Origin: Gammaproteobacteria bacterium
GTDB taxonomy: Bacteria; Pseudomonadota; Gammaproteobacteria; UBA6429
Assembly (NCBI GenBank): GCA_003232015.1
Contig: QIKU01000004.1
Location: 1-26,165, forward strand
Length of the DNA: 26,165 nucleotides
Direction: 5' to 3'
The notes under the pieces are model-generated. The model searched no databases. It worked only from the letters and a program-made list of their open reading frames with translations, and was not told where the DNA came from. The position numbers and the translations under genes were made by a program. This document shows positions 1 to 7,087 of this stretch, piece after piece; position 1 is the stretch's first letter; each line of letters opens with the position of its first letter.

Positions 1-66
1 AAATTGATTCATTTTAAAAATTATTTCAACACGTTATCTGGTTTTACTTTTGTAATATTAACATGC

Positions 67-750
67 TTATTTTATAAGCCATTTTTCATAAATATTTATG
101 ATTCGCGCTCCATCCCAAACATATGAAAGGTGTGGACCTTGTCGTGGAATAGTGACACTTGGTGGACGCAATGCAGCAATGCATTCGCCACCTGGATCTC
201 TAACTGAGTTATAGACAATACCCCATGAATTTATTTCTTTTAAAGATTGACCAAATAATTGGCTTGGAGTCCAATCATCTGGATCATGCAAATTTGAGTA
301 TTTTTCATTTTGGATATTATGCATAGGTTTAGCTATGTCACCTATGTAGACACGCATATCAATTTCACCTGGATCTTCATTAGTATATGAGAGGAATTTG
401 GCTCGGTGAAACTTAGTTTCTTCAATCGCAGTTTCTTGGGTTCTGGCTGCATAGTAAACACCATAAGTTCCATCACTAAAGCGACTTGGGGTGTCTTTGC
501 TTATATGGGTGAATGCTGCCATGACGGGCGAGGAGCCTGGGCCAGATATTCGATCTTCAGCTACGACTAGTGCTATCTCACCAATTTCATCACGTAAGCG
601 ATCGTTGGTTAATGATTCAATGTAGAAAAGGTCATCCATTAAGTCGGGTTCAACAAGATCTTCGAAGAAATCAATCGGGGGAAATTCAGATGAGACGATC
701 CGATATTGGTGTTCCCAATCGAGTTCAGTTATGGGTGCTTCTTCGTCCAC
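67..750 (-). CDS. RES-domain toxin of a RES-Xre toxin-antitoxin pair
   Basis: RES-family toxins bind and degrade NAD+ (phosphorolysis or hydrolysis in characterised members such as MbcT), which halts growth when the antitoxin is lost. The 227-residue protein shows the family pattern: an early Arg in YRIV (R17), the block RFSDGTYGVYYAART with R90 and Y99/Y100, a following Glu pair (E110/E111), and a later NSVRDPGG with Ser182, matching the Arg/Tyr/Glu/Ser pocket of the family. The start is GTG at 748-750. It overlaps the antitoxin TAG stop by one base (TAGTG) and has a GAGGA ribosome-binding site five bases upstream inside the end of the antitoxin gene, so toxin translation is probably coupled to the antitoxin. 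It is full length with no visible lesion. The NAD-degrading activity is inferred from the family, not shown here. Confidence 0.9.
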   Translation of the reverse strand: MDEEAPITELDWEHQYRIVSSEFPPIDFFEDLVEPDLMDDLFYIESLTNDRLRDEIGEIALVVAEDRISGPGSSPVMAAFTHISKDTPSRFSDGTYGVYYAARTQETAIEETKFHRAKFLSYTNEDPGEIDMRVYIGDIAKPMHNIQNEKYSNLHDPDDWTPSQLFGQSLKEINSWGIVYNSVRDPGGECIAALRPPSVTIPRQGPHLSYVWDGARIINIYEKWLIK

Positions 751-1151
751 TACATTCCTCGTTGGGCATCTAAATAGCGTCTGACATCTGCAAGATCAAC
801 AAGACTGCCGGCAAGCATTCTTTCAAGAGCGCTTTGCCCATGGAAAAGTGATGCTGCATTTGGTTTTCGAACCCACTCATTTGCAGCTCGGACTGATGGA
901 AGTAGAATATTGAGAGCTTTGTAGATCCCCAATAAATAACTAATACGTTCGAGCGCATCTCGGCTTAATCTACCGGCTGTTTTCTCAGCTTTCCACTTAA
1001 AAAAGGTGGATTCTGGCGGTGAACCTAATAGTTTTCTTTCTTCTGCTACTGATAGTCCCCATCGCCCTGTTAAGTTGAAGAAGGCTTGTAAAGCGGCACT
1101 GGCTATACGTTTAGGATCTTTCTGTGCTTGTTTAATGGGTTGAGTCATCAT
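750..1151 (-). CDS. Xre/MbcA/ParS-type antitoxin (DUF2384)
   Basis: Cognate antitoxin for the RES toxin just downstream. The N-terminal half looks like the Xre-like helical DNA-binding region. The C-terminal half has the MbcA/ParS toxin-binding signature: DALERISYLLGIYKAL, then WVRKPNAASLFHGQSALERM, and the terminal VRRYLDAQRG, which in characterised members plugs the toxin active site. An in-frame ATG exists 15 bases further upstream (1164-1166), but its first codons are themselves a GGAGGA Shine-Dalgarno sequence. That sequence sits seven bases before the ATG ATG pair at 1151/1148, so translation most likely begins at 1151, giving a protein of 133 residues. Antitoxin first and toxin second is the usual order for this family. 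Autoregulation through the upstream inverted repeats is inferred. Confidence 0.9.
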   Translation of the reverse strand: MMTQPIKQAQKDPKRIASAALQAFFNLTGRWGLSVAEERKLLGSPPESTFFKWKAEKTAGRLSRDALERISYLLGIYKALNILLPSVRAANEWVRKPNAASLFHGQSALERMLAGSLVDLADVRRYLDAQRGM

Positions 1152-1182
1152 AATTAATTCCTCCATATTTGGACTTAATATT

Positions 1183-1207
1183 AATAATACTCTAGATATG
1201 TATTATT
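1183..1207. repeat. Perfect inverted repeat over the RES-Xre promoter (operator candidate)
   Basis: Arms AATAATAC (1183-1190) and GTATTATT (1200-1207) are perfect 8-bp inverted copies around a 9-bp centre, TCTAGATAT. The left arm covers the predicted -10 and the right arm touches the -35 of the toxin-antitoxin promoter. A dimeric Xre-type antitoxin bound here would block RNA polymerase. The repeat is seen directly; the operator role is inferred. Confidence 0.55.
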
Positions 1208-1211
1208 GCAA
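1184..1211 (-). promoter_or_regulatory. Predicted sigma-70 promoter of the RES-Xre operon
   Basis: Read on the minus strand, TTGCAA (1206-1211) is a -35 candidate and TATTAT (1184-1189) a -10 candidate, separated by 16 bases. They lie about 35 bases ahead of the antitoxin start and its GGAGGA ribosome-binding site. Both elements fall inside or touch the inverted repeats described separately, the expected geometry for an autorepressed toxin-antitoxin promoter. The call rests on consensus match and position only. Confidence 0.5.
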
Positions 1212-1222
1212 GTAAAACTTGC
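1208..1222. repeat. Second perfect inverted repeat beside the RES-Xre promoter
   Basis: GCAAGT (1208-1213) and ACTTGC (1217-1222) form a perfect 6-bp inverted repeat around AAA. It directly abuts the 8-bp-arm repeat and overlaps the -35 hexamer. Its sequence differs from the first repeat, so it may be a separate binding site or chance symmetry. Confidence 0.4.
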
Positions 1223-1347
1223 TGAAACAACGCAAACCAAACAACGGGGTCGAACTAATCTAACCATTGAAAAATATCAAAAACACACCCACTTTATTGC
1301 TTAGAAGCTCTTTTTTGATAGCAAAATGGTTACTTTAAGGAAGATAG

Positions 1348-1461
1348 GAGTCGACCGAATCAACCGACACTTTCTACCGTGTGAATAAGTGGTTATTCGC
1401 AAAACAGGCTCAGAACTGGAAACTTGCCGTGCTTAATGATACCTTAGCCCGCCCTTACTAA
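1348..1461 (+). pseudogene. Possible 3' remnant of a lost gene upstream of miaB
   Basis: One plus-strand frame is open for 37 codons after in-frame stops at 1336 and 1345. It ends in TAA at 1459-1461, overlapping an ATG. The encoded tail (…RVNKWLFAKQAQNWKLAVLN…, ending ARPY) looks protein-like in composition, yet there is no ATG start and no recognised family. A GTG at 1381 would give only 26 residues. One reading is the C-terminal end of a gene whose body was removed when the toxin-antitoxin cassette arrived. An open run of this length can also occur by chance, so the call is weak. Confidence 0.25.
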
Positions 1462-1487
1462 TGATGGTCTATTCTGTTTCTAATACC

Positions 1488-2921
1488 ATGAGCAAAAAAG
1501 TTTTTATCAAAACGTTCGGTTGTGCGATGAATGAATACGATTCCGGTAAAATGGCGGATATTCTGAAGGATTCGCACGGTCTGGAATTGACTCAGGATGA
1601 AGCGCTGGCCGATGTGTTGTTGCTGAATACTTGCTCGGTGCGTGAAAAAGCACAGGAAAAGGTCTTTTCGCAGCTTGGGCGCTGGCGCAAATTAAAAGCC
1701 AAACAACCTGAACTTGTGATTGGCGTGGGTGGTTGTGTTGCCAGCCAGGAAGGGAAGGCGATTCTTAAGCGTGCCAGTTATGTGGATTTGATTTTTGGCC
1801 CGCAAACTCTGCACCGTTTGCCGCAGTTGTTTGATCAGGCGTTAAAAGAGAAAAAATCGCAAATCGACATTAGTTTTCCAGAAATTGAAAAATTTGACCA
1901 TATGCCGGAAGCGCGCGTCGAGGGTGCCACCGCTTATGTGTCGATAATGGAAGGTTGCAGCAAATATTGTACTTTCTGCGTGGTGCCGTATACGCGTGGG
2001 GAAGAATTTAGTCGGCCATTTGACGATGTTATCGCTGAAATTGCTGGTTTAGCCGCGCGCGGGGTGAAAGAAGTCACTTTGCTGGGGCAAAACGTTAATG
2101 CCTATCGGGGCGACATGCATGATGGTGACACCGCCGATCTAGCCTTATTGATGCATTATGTGGCAGCGATTGAGGGTATCGGGCGTATTCGTTATAGCAC
2201 CTCGCACCCGTTGGAAATGAGCGACAGCCTGATCCAGAGTTATGCTGAAATCCCTGAATTAGTGAGTCACCTGCATTTGCCGATTCAAACCGGTTCCAAT
2301 GCCCTGTTGCAGTCGATGAAAAGACGCCATACAACGGATGAGTACCGGGATATTATGCGCCGAATTCGTGCAATTCGCCCGGACATCAGCATGTCGTCTG
2401 ATTTTATTATTGGTTACCCCGGCGAAACCGAGCAGGACTTTAAAGACACTATGGACTTTATTGCCGAAATAAATTTCGACCATTCCTATAGCTTTGTTTA
2501 TAGCCAACGCCCCGGTACGCCTGCGGCAGACTTTGAAGATGATGTGCCGTTAGATCTTAAAAAACAAAGACTTGCGCTGTTGCAGCAGCGTTTAAGCCAG
2601 CAGTCGGCCGCTATTAGCCGTAAAATGGTGGGTTCCACGCAGCGAATTTTAGTCACGGGGTTATCACCAAAACAGAAAAAACAGCTCGATTTAAGCGCTT
2701 ATGATGCGGGCAAAGCCGTTGCGGTGGACTTTGATGCCGGTGTCAGCGCTGCTGGAACAAAGAATTCTCAGCTAACTGGCCGCACAGAGAACAATCGTGT
2801 GGTAAACTTTACAGGTAATCTCGACTTAATTGGTACTTTTGTAAACGTGAATATCACTGCAGCATTTTCAAACTCTCTCCAGGGTGAGCTTCCTTCTGGC
2901 AGCCGCCACTCAATAGCATAA
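1488..2921 (+). CDS. miaB: tRNA-2-methylthio-N6-isopentenyladenosine37 synthase MiaB
   Basis: Radical-SAM methylthiotransferase that converts i6A37 to ms2i6A37 in tRNAs reading UNN codons. The N-terminal UPF0004 domain has its three cluster cysteines at C12 ([10 protein letters not shown]), C49 (NTCSVRE) and C83 (VGGCVAS). The radical-SAM CxxxCxxC is at C157, C161 and C164 (GCSKYCTFC). A C-terminal TRAM domain carries [12 protein letters not shown]. The start is placed at 1488 because [19 protein letters not shown] aligns directly with the start of E. coli MiaB. An in-frame ATG at 1461 would add nine residues; neither has a clear ribosome-binding site. The 477-residue length is near the E. 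coli 474, but it is reached with a roughly 29-residue insertion in the TRAM region (about residues 394-427) and a shorter C-terminal tail. It leads the conserved miaB-phoH-ybeY-corC-lnt cluster. Confidence 0.97.
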   Translation: MSKKVFIKTFGCAMNEYDSGKMADILKDSHGLELTQDEALADVLLLNTCSVREKAQEKVFSQLGRWRKLKAKQPELVIGVGGCVASQEGKAILKRASYVDLIFGPQTLHRLPQLFDQALKEKKSQIDISFPEIEKFDHMPEARVEGATAYVSIMEGCSKYCTFCVVPYTRGEEFSRPFDDVIAEIAGLAARGVKEVTLLGQNVNAYRGDMHDGDTADLALLMHYVAAIEGIGRIRYSTSHPLEMSDSLIQSYAEIPELVSHLHLPIQTGSNALLQSMKRRHTTDEYRDIMRRIRAIRPDISMSSDFIIGYPGETEQDFKDTMDFIAEINFDHSYSFVYSQRPGTPAADFEDDVPLDLKKQRLALLQQRLSQQSAAISRKMVGSTQRILVTGLSPKQKKQLDLSAYDAGKAVAVDFDAGVSAAGTKNSQLTGRTENNRVVNFTGNLDLIGTFVNVNITAAFSNSLQGELPSGSRHSIA

Positions 2922-2938
2922 ATCTAAACTAAATTACC

Positions 2939-3961
2939 TTGAATACCACTATCCAATCAAGCTCTATTATTTTAGAACCGGCCGACAATCGTCGTCTGGC
3001 GAATTTGTGTGGTCAGTTCGACGAGCATTTACGCCAGATAGAACAACGCCTGGGTGTGGAAATCAATAACCGGGGTAACACCTTTAAAGTGATAGGCGAA
3101 GGTGATTCTGTACAGGCAGTCGAAGCTTTGTTACGTGAACTTTATAACGAAACGGACAAAGTGGAACTTGAGCCCAGTTCAATCAACTTACTGCTACAGC
3201 AATCCGGTGTGGAATCTTATATAAAAGCTCCTGCCGAAGTTATTGAAGATGTTGTCATTAAAACCCAGCATGGGATTGTGCGTGGCCGAGGGCCGAATCA
3301 AAAACATTACCTGTCGCGTATTCAATCGCACGATATTAATTTTGGTGTGGGCCCGGCCGGTACGGGTAAAACCTATTTAGCGGTGGCCGCTGCGGTGGCC
3401 GCTTTGCAAAAAGAACAAGTTGATAGAATTATTTTAACGCGCCCGGCGGTAGAAAGTGGCGAACGCTTGGGTTTTTTACCGGGTGATTTATCACAGAAGA
3501 TAGACCCTTATTTGCGCCCACTTTACGATGCGCTTTATGAAATGTTGGGTTTTGATTATGTTGCAAAATTAATTGAACGCAATGTTATTGAAGTGGCACC
3601 GTTAGCCTATATGCGTGGCCGTTCACTCAACGACTCTTTTATTATTCTCGATGAGGCGCAAAACACCACTGTTGAACAAATGAAAATGTTTTTAACTCGC
3701 ATTGGTTTTGGTTCTAAAGTGATTGTAACCGGTGATGTGACTCAGGTTGACCTGCCACGTGGACAGCGTTCTGGTTTACGGCATGTTATCGATGTGCTGG
3801 TCGATGTTAAAGGAATCAGCTTTACTTTTTTTAAAGCAAAAGATGTGGTGCGGCACCCACTGGTTCAGCAAATAGTAACGGCCTACCAGAATCGTGAAGA
3901 TGAAGAAAAATCACTTAAGTCCTCACAGCAAAACTCCCCTAATGCAGAAGACCGAAAGTAG
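2939..3961 (+). CDS. ybeZ: PhoH-like NTPase (YbeZ)
   Basis: PhoH-family cytoplasmic NTPase, proposed to work with YbeY in RNA and ribosome maturation; its exact role is unsettled. Walker A is GPAGTGKT at residues 138-145 and Walker B is IILDEAQ at 235-241. Other family blocks are GFLPGDLSQKIDPYLRPLYD and VTGDVTQVDLPRGQRSGL, ending with KDVVRHPLVQ. The N-terminal part (to about residue 100) has a small KH-like fold region typical of the family. The start is TTG at 2939: no in-frame ATG occurs before the conserved N-terminus, and the protein aligns from its first residues with Pseudomonas-type PhoH proteins. It lies 17 bases after miaB, and its stop is directly followed by the ybeY start with no gap, so the two are almost certainly co-translated. 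Confidence 0.95.
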   Translation: MNTTIQSSSIILEPADNRRLANLCGQFDEHLRQIEQRLGVEINNRGNTFKVIGEGDSVQAVEALLRELYNETDKVELEPSSINLLLQQSGVESYIKAPAEVIEDVVIKTQHGIVRGRGPNQKHYLSRIQSHDINFGVGPAGTGKTYLAVAAAVAALQKEQVDRIILTRPAVESGERLGFLPGDLSQKIDPYLRPLYDALYEMLGFDYVAKLIERNVIEVAPLAYMRGRSLNDSFIILDEAQNTTVEQMKMFLTRIGFGSKVIVTGDVTQVDLPRGQRSGLRHVIDVLVDVKGISFTFFKAKDVVRHPLVQQIVTAYQNREDEEKSLKSSQQNSPNAEDRK

Positions 3962-4495
3962 ATGAATAATAATACCTCAGCAGAACCTCCGTCGAACTAT
4001 TCATGTACTGTTGATGTACAGTGCATGTATGCGGATGTTTCTGTGCCTGCCGATAAAATGTTCAGTGAGTGGGTGTCAGCGGTTATTTCTTTTCTTATCG
4101 AACATAAGCAGTTAGAACAAACCGATTATGAAGTGGCTATTCGCGTTGTTGATAAAGTCGATAGCCAGCAATTAAATAATCAGTACCGGCAAAAAAATAT
4201 GCCCACGAATGTACTTTCTTTCCCTTTCGATACGCCTGAAATTTTTAAACAATGTCAGCAGCTCGATATTTTGGGTGATATTGTTATTTGTGCGCTTATT
4301 GTAGAAGCTGAGGCAGAACAACAAAATAAAAGCATTGAACAGCACTGGGCACATATGATTGTGCACGGTGTGCTGCACTTATTAAATTATGATCATAGTA
4401 ACGATGACGATGCCGGTGTGATGGAAGCCCTGGAAACCAGAATTCTTTCACAGCTGGGTTATCCAAACCCTTATACGGAACAACCCCATGAGTGA
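3962..4495 (+). CDS. ybeY: Endoribonuclease / rRNA maturation factor YbeY
   Basis: UPF0054 metalloprotein needed for 16S rRNA 3'-end processing and 70S quality control. The zinc-binding motif is HGVLHLLNYDH, with ligands H135, H139 and H145. The family consensus HGxLHLxGYDH has Gly where this protein has N142. The conserved block NVLSFPF (83-89) and the tail MEALETRIL are also present. At 177 residues it is longer than E. coli YbeY (155); the excess is mostly a low-conservation N-terminal extension and a loop near residues 93-103. The ATG immediately follows the phoH stop, and the 3' end overlaps corC by 8 bases, which indicates translational coupling through the three genes. Confidence 0.95.
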   Translation: MNNNTSAEPPSNYSCTVDVQCMYADVSVPADKMFSEWVSAVISFLIEHKQLEQTDYEVAIRVVDKVDSQQLNNQYRQKNMPTNVLSFPFDTPEIFKQCQQLDILGDIVICALIVEAEAEQQNKSIEQHWAHMIVHGVLHLLNYDHSNDDDAGVMEALETRILSQLGYPNPYTEQPHE

Positions 4496-5426
4496 GTCAC
4501 AAAATAATTCAACTGAAGAACCGCAGCCAGAAAATAATCAGCCAGGCTGGTTTGAGCGTGTCACACAGTTTTTTCAGAATGAAGTTACCAATCAGGAGCA
4601 GTTGCTGGATGTAATGCAGGAAGCGAAAAAGAATAATCTGCTGGATCAGTATTCACTAACAATGATTGAAGGTGTCATACAGGTTGCTGAAATGCAGGTG
4701 CGTGACATTATGATTCCTCGCTCACAAATTGTGGTGGTAGAACGTGATTCAGATTTAAAAACAATATTACCTACCGTAATTGAGTCTGCTCATTCACGTT
4801 TCCCTGTTATTGGTGAAAGCAAGGATGAAGTGGTTGGCATATTATTAGCGAAAGACTTATTAACACAAATAAACAACACCAAAAATAATGGTTTTAACAT
4901 CCGTGAAATATTACGTCCGGCGGTATTTATACCGGAAAGCAAGCGCTTAAATGTTCTTCTGGATGAGTTTCGTGCTAATCGTAATCATATGGCGATAGTG
5001 GTGGATGAATATGGTGGTATTGCCGGTCTGGTGACCATTGAAGATGTACTAGAACAAATTGTTGGTGAAATTGAAGACGAGCACGACATTGAAGAAGATA
5101 AATTTATCCATGCGCATTCAAACGGAACCAGTATTGTTAAATCAATTACACCTATCGATGAATTTAATGAACACTTCAAATGTGAAATTGTCAGTGATGA
5201 AGTGGACACGATAGGTGGTATTGTGATTAATGCGCTTGGCCATATGCCCAAGCGGGGTGAGTCGGTGAACCTGTATGGTTTTAATTTTAAAGTGCTGCGT
5301 GCCAGTCGGCGCCGGATTCATCTGCTGGAAGTGACACGCATCAGTGAGCCTGAGCAGCAAGAGTCAATTGAAGAAGAGATAACTGAGCAGGATATTCCTT
5401 CTTCTACAGCCGTTAATAGTAAGTAA
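4488..5426 (+). CDS. corC: CBS-pair protein CorC/YbeX
   Basis: Cytoplasmic CBS-domain protein of the CorC/HlyC family, tied by E. coli and Salmonella genetics to magnesium/cobalt efflux and, as YbeX, to ribosome homeostasis. Two CBS motifs are visible: about residues 70-130 (VRDIMIPRSQIVVV to VVGILLAKDLL) and 140-195 (RPAVFIPESKRLNVLLDEF to AGLVTIEDVLEQIVGEIEDE). A CorC-type transporter-associated domain follows (about 210-285, with DTIGGIVINALGHMPKRGE). There are no membrane segments, so it is the soluble short form. The acidic C-terminal tail is not conserved. It overlaps ybeY by 8 bases and is followed 23 bases later by lnt. The role in metal export is inferred by family. Confidence 0.94.
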   Translation: MSESQNNSTEEPQPENNQPGWFERVTQFFQNEVTNQEQLLDVMQEAKKNNLLDQYSLTMIEGVIQVAEMQVRDIMIPRSQIVVVERDSDLKTILPTVIESAHSRFPVIGESKDEVVGILLAKDLLTQINNTKNNGFNIREILRPAVFIPESKRLNVLLDEFRANRNHMAIVVDEYGGIAGLVTIEDVLEQIVGEIEDEHDIEEDKFIHAHSNGTSIVKSITPIDEFNEHFKCEIVSDEVDTIGGIVINALGHMPKRGESVNLYGFNFKVLRASRRRIHLLEVTRISEPEQQESIEEEITEQDIPSSTAVNSK

Positions 5427-5449
5427 ATTTAGATACTGGCCAATCAATA

Positions 5450-7009
5450 ATGGGCGTGTCGGCTTTTATAAAAAATATCCAGCAGTTAAGCATGTTTAAG
5501 CAGTCTGTTATTGCACTGTTTGCTGGCTTATGCCTGCCGCTGGCTTTTTCTCCTGTATATTTTTTCCCATTGGCATTTTTATCACCGCTGGTTTTATTTT
5601 TTCTATGGTTAGACAAAACACCGCGGCAGGCTTTTAAATTAGGCTTTGCCTTTGGTTTTGGATTCTTTGCGTTTGGCCTTTCGTGGGTCTACGTTGCTAT
5701 TCATGTGTTTGGTGCTACCCCCGCATGGGTGGCGGTTATTATGGTTGCATTATTTGCCGCCTACCTTGCTTTATTTATTGCCCTGCAAGGCTGGTTGGGG
5801 GCTAAGTTAATAGCAAAATTTCAAATTTCTTTTTCACTGCAAGCGCTTATTGTTTTCCCTGTTTTGTGGTTATTATTTGAATGGTTAAGGGGCTGGGTTT
5901 TAACCGGGATGCCGTGGTTACATCTTGGTTACGCTTTTCCTGCGTTGCCTTTGTCGGGTTATGCACCCGTATTCGGTGTTTATGGTGTGTCCTTTTTAGT
6001 TGTTTTTATGACGGCACTGGTTTTTTATGCATTGAATGCCGCCAATAATACAAAGCGTATTATCGCTGTAACAGGTGTTATTAGTATCTTGTTTGTTGGT
6101 TTTGGTTTATCGAAAATTGAATGGACGGAGCCAAAAGATAAGTTGATTAAAGTCAGCCTTGTCCAAGGTAATGCCGAGCAGCTAACTAAGTGGGATGCAG
6201 ATAAAATAAAATTACGCATGGACACTTACGCAGAATTGTCACGCCAGCACTGGGACAGTGATGTTGTTATCTGGCCGGAAAATGCAATGACAATTTTTTA
6301 CCATCAACTGGATGAAAAATATTTACTGCCTCTGGCGAAAGAAGCAAAGCAAACCAACACAGACTTAATTGTTGGTTTACCCTTTATGGACGAGAATTTC
6401 GAACATTATTATTCGAGCATGATGAGTTTTTCGGCAAGTGATAAAGAACTGAACAGCTATTCCGGGGTTTTTCATAAAGTACACCTGGTGCCTTTTGGTG
6501 AGTATGTGCCACTTGAAAGTTTAATTCGTGGTCTGGTCAAATTTTTTGATTTGCCCATGTCTAGCTTCAGCAAAGGCAAGCAGGATCAACCGCTGTTAAA
6601 AATGCGTGGTGAACCACTGGCAACAACCATTTGCTATGAAGACTCGTTTGGTGAAGAACTTATTCGGCAATTACCGGAGGCCACACTTTTACTCAATGGC
6701 AGTAATAATGGCTGGTATGGTGACTCGCTTGCGCCTCACCAGCATTTGCAAATATCACAAATGCGCGCACTTGAAACTGGCCGGATGTTATTACGTGCCA
6801 CTACCAATGGTATTTCTGCGGTGATCGATCACAAAGGCAAGATATTGGCACGTTCACCGCAATTCAAGACTTATGTACTCACTTATTCAGTACAGCCCCG
6901 AACCGGTGCAACACCGTATGTTCGTTGGGGGAACTGGCCGGTTATCAGCCTGGCTTTTTTATTGCTATTCGGGGCGATTATTTACACGAATAAAACCAAA
7001 AATACCTGA
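5450..7009 (+). CDS. lnt: Apolipoprotein N-acyltransferase
   Basis: Inner-membrane enzyme that adds the third acyl chain to the N-terminal cysteine of lipoproteins, the last step of lipoprotein maturation. The first ~225 residues are strongly hydrophobic with several membrane segments (for example around 18-55, 63-85, 92-118, 130-150, 175-197, 204-222). A periplasmic nitrilase-type domain follows, then a final membrane helix near 495-512. The catalytic Glu-Lys-Cys triad is E277 (WPENAM), K343 (FHKVHLVPFGEYVP) and C395 (TTICYEDSFGE). The 519-residue length matches the family (512 in E. coli). ATG 5450 is used although ATG 5492 is possible; neither has a strong ribosome-binding site. Its substrates would include the LptE lipoprotein encoded two genes downstream. 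Confidence 0.96.
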   Translation: MGVSAFIKNIQQLSMFKQSVIALFAGLCLPLAFSPVYFFPLAFLSPLVLFFLWLDKTPRQAFKLGFAFGFGFFAFGLSWVYVAIHVFGATPAWVAVIMVALFAAYLALFIALQGWLGAKLIAKFQISFSLQALIVFPVLWLLFEWLRGWVLTGMPWLHLGYAFPALPLSGYAPVFGVYGVSFLVVFMTALVFYALNAANNTKRIIAVTGVISILFVGFGLSKIEWTEPKDKLIKVSLVQGNAEQLTKWDADKIKLRMDTYAELSRQHWDSDVVIWPENAMTIFYHQLDEKYLLPLAKEAKQTNTDLIVGLPFMDENFEHYYSSMMSFSASDKELNSYSGVFHKVHLVPFGEYVPLESLIRGLVKFFDLPMSSFSKGKQDQPLLKMRGEPLATTICYEDSFGEELIRQLPEATLLLNGSNNGWYGDSLAPHQHLQISQMRALETGRMLLRATTNGISAVIDHKGKILARSPQFKTYVLTYSVQPRTGATPYVRWGNWPVISLAFLLLFGAIIYTNKTKNT

Positions 7010-7034
7010 CGTGCAAACCGATAATGCGTAAAAT
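7006..7034 (+). promoter_or_regulatory. Possible sigma-70 promoter for leuS
   Basis: CTGACG (7006-7011) and TAAAAT (7029-7034) are spaced by 17 bases and lie about 50 bases ahead of the leuS start, in the 78-base gap after lnt. This is one of the larger gaps in the plus-strand block and a reasonable place for transcription to restart. The -35 match is partial, so this is tentative. Confidence 0.3.
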
Positions 7035-7087
7035 ATCCTGCAAAGTCTCATCTTGTAAAATAACACGGTAGTAGGTTAGTTAAATCC

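Larger units (their letters stand above)
1152..1487. other. Intergenic region between the toxin-antitoxin pair and miaB
   Basis: This 336-base stretch separates two divergent units. Its left end holds the antitoxin ribosome-binding site, promoter and two inverted repeats (1183-1222). From 1223 to about 1347 I see no gene or RNA. A short GCTT/AAGC symmetry followed by T-rich sequence near 1298-1316 has too small a loop to call a terminator. From 1348 to 1461 one plus-strand frame is open and ends in TAA (see that entry). No convincing sigma-70 promoter for miaB could be picked out, although one should lie in this stretch unless transcription enters from elsewhere. Confidence 0.6.

Noticed and set aside
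1152..1166. Upstream ATG (1164-1166) as the antitoxin start
   Set aside because: The codons after that ATG are themselves the GGAGGA ribosome-binding site, placed at ideal distance from the ATG pair at 1151/1148.
1296..1318. Possible terminator GCTTAGAAGC followed by T-rich sequence
   Set aside because: The stem would be four base pairs around a two-base loop, which is not a stable terminator hairpin.
1461..1487. Upstream ATG as the miaB start
   Set aside because: The nine added residues have no counterpart in MiaB proteins, and [12 protein letters not shown] at 1488 aligns with the known N-terminus. The TAATG overlap with the upstream open frame leaves some doubt.
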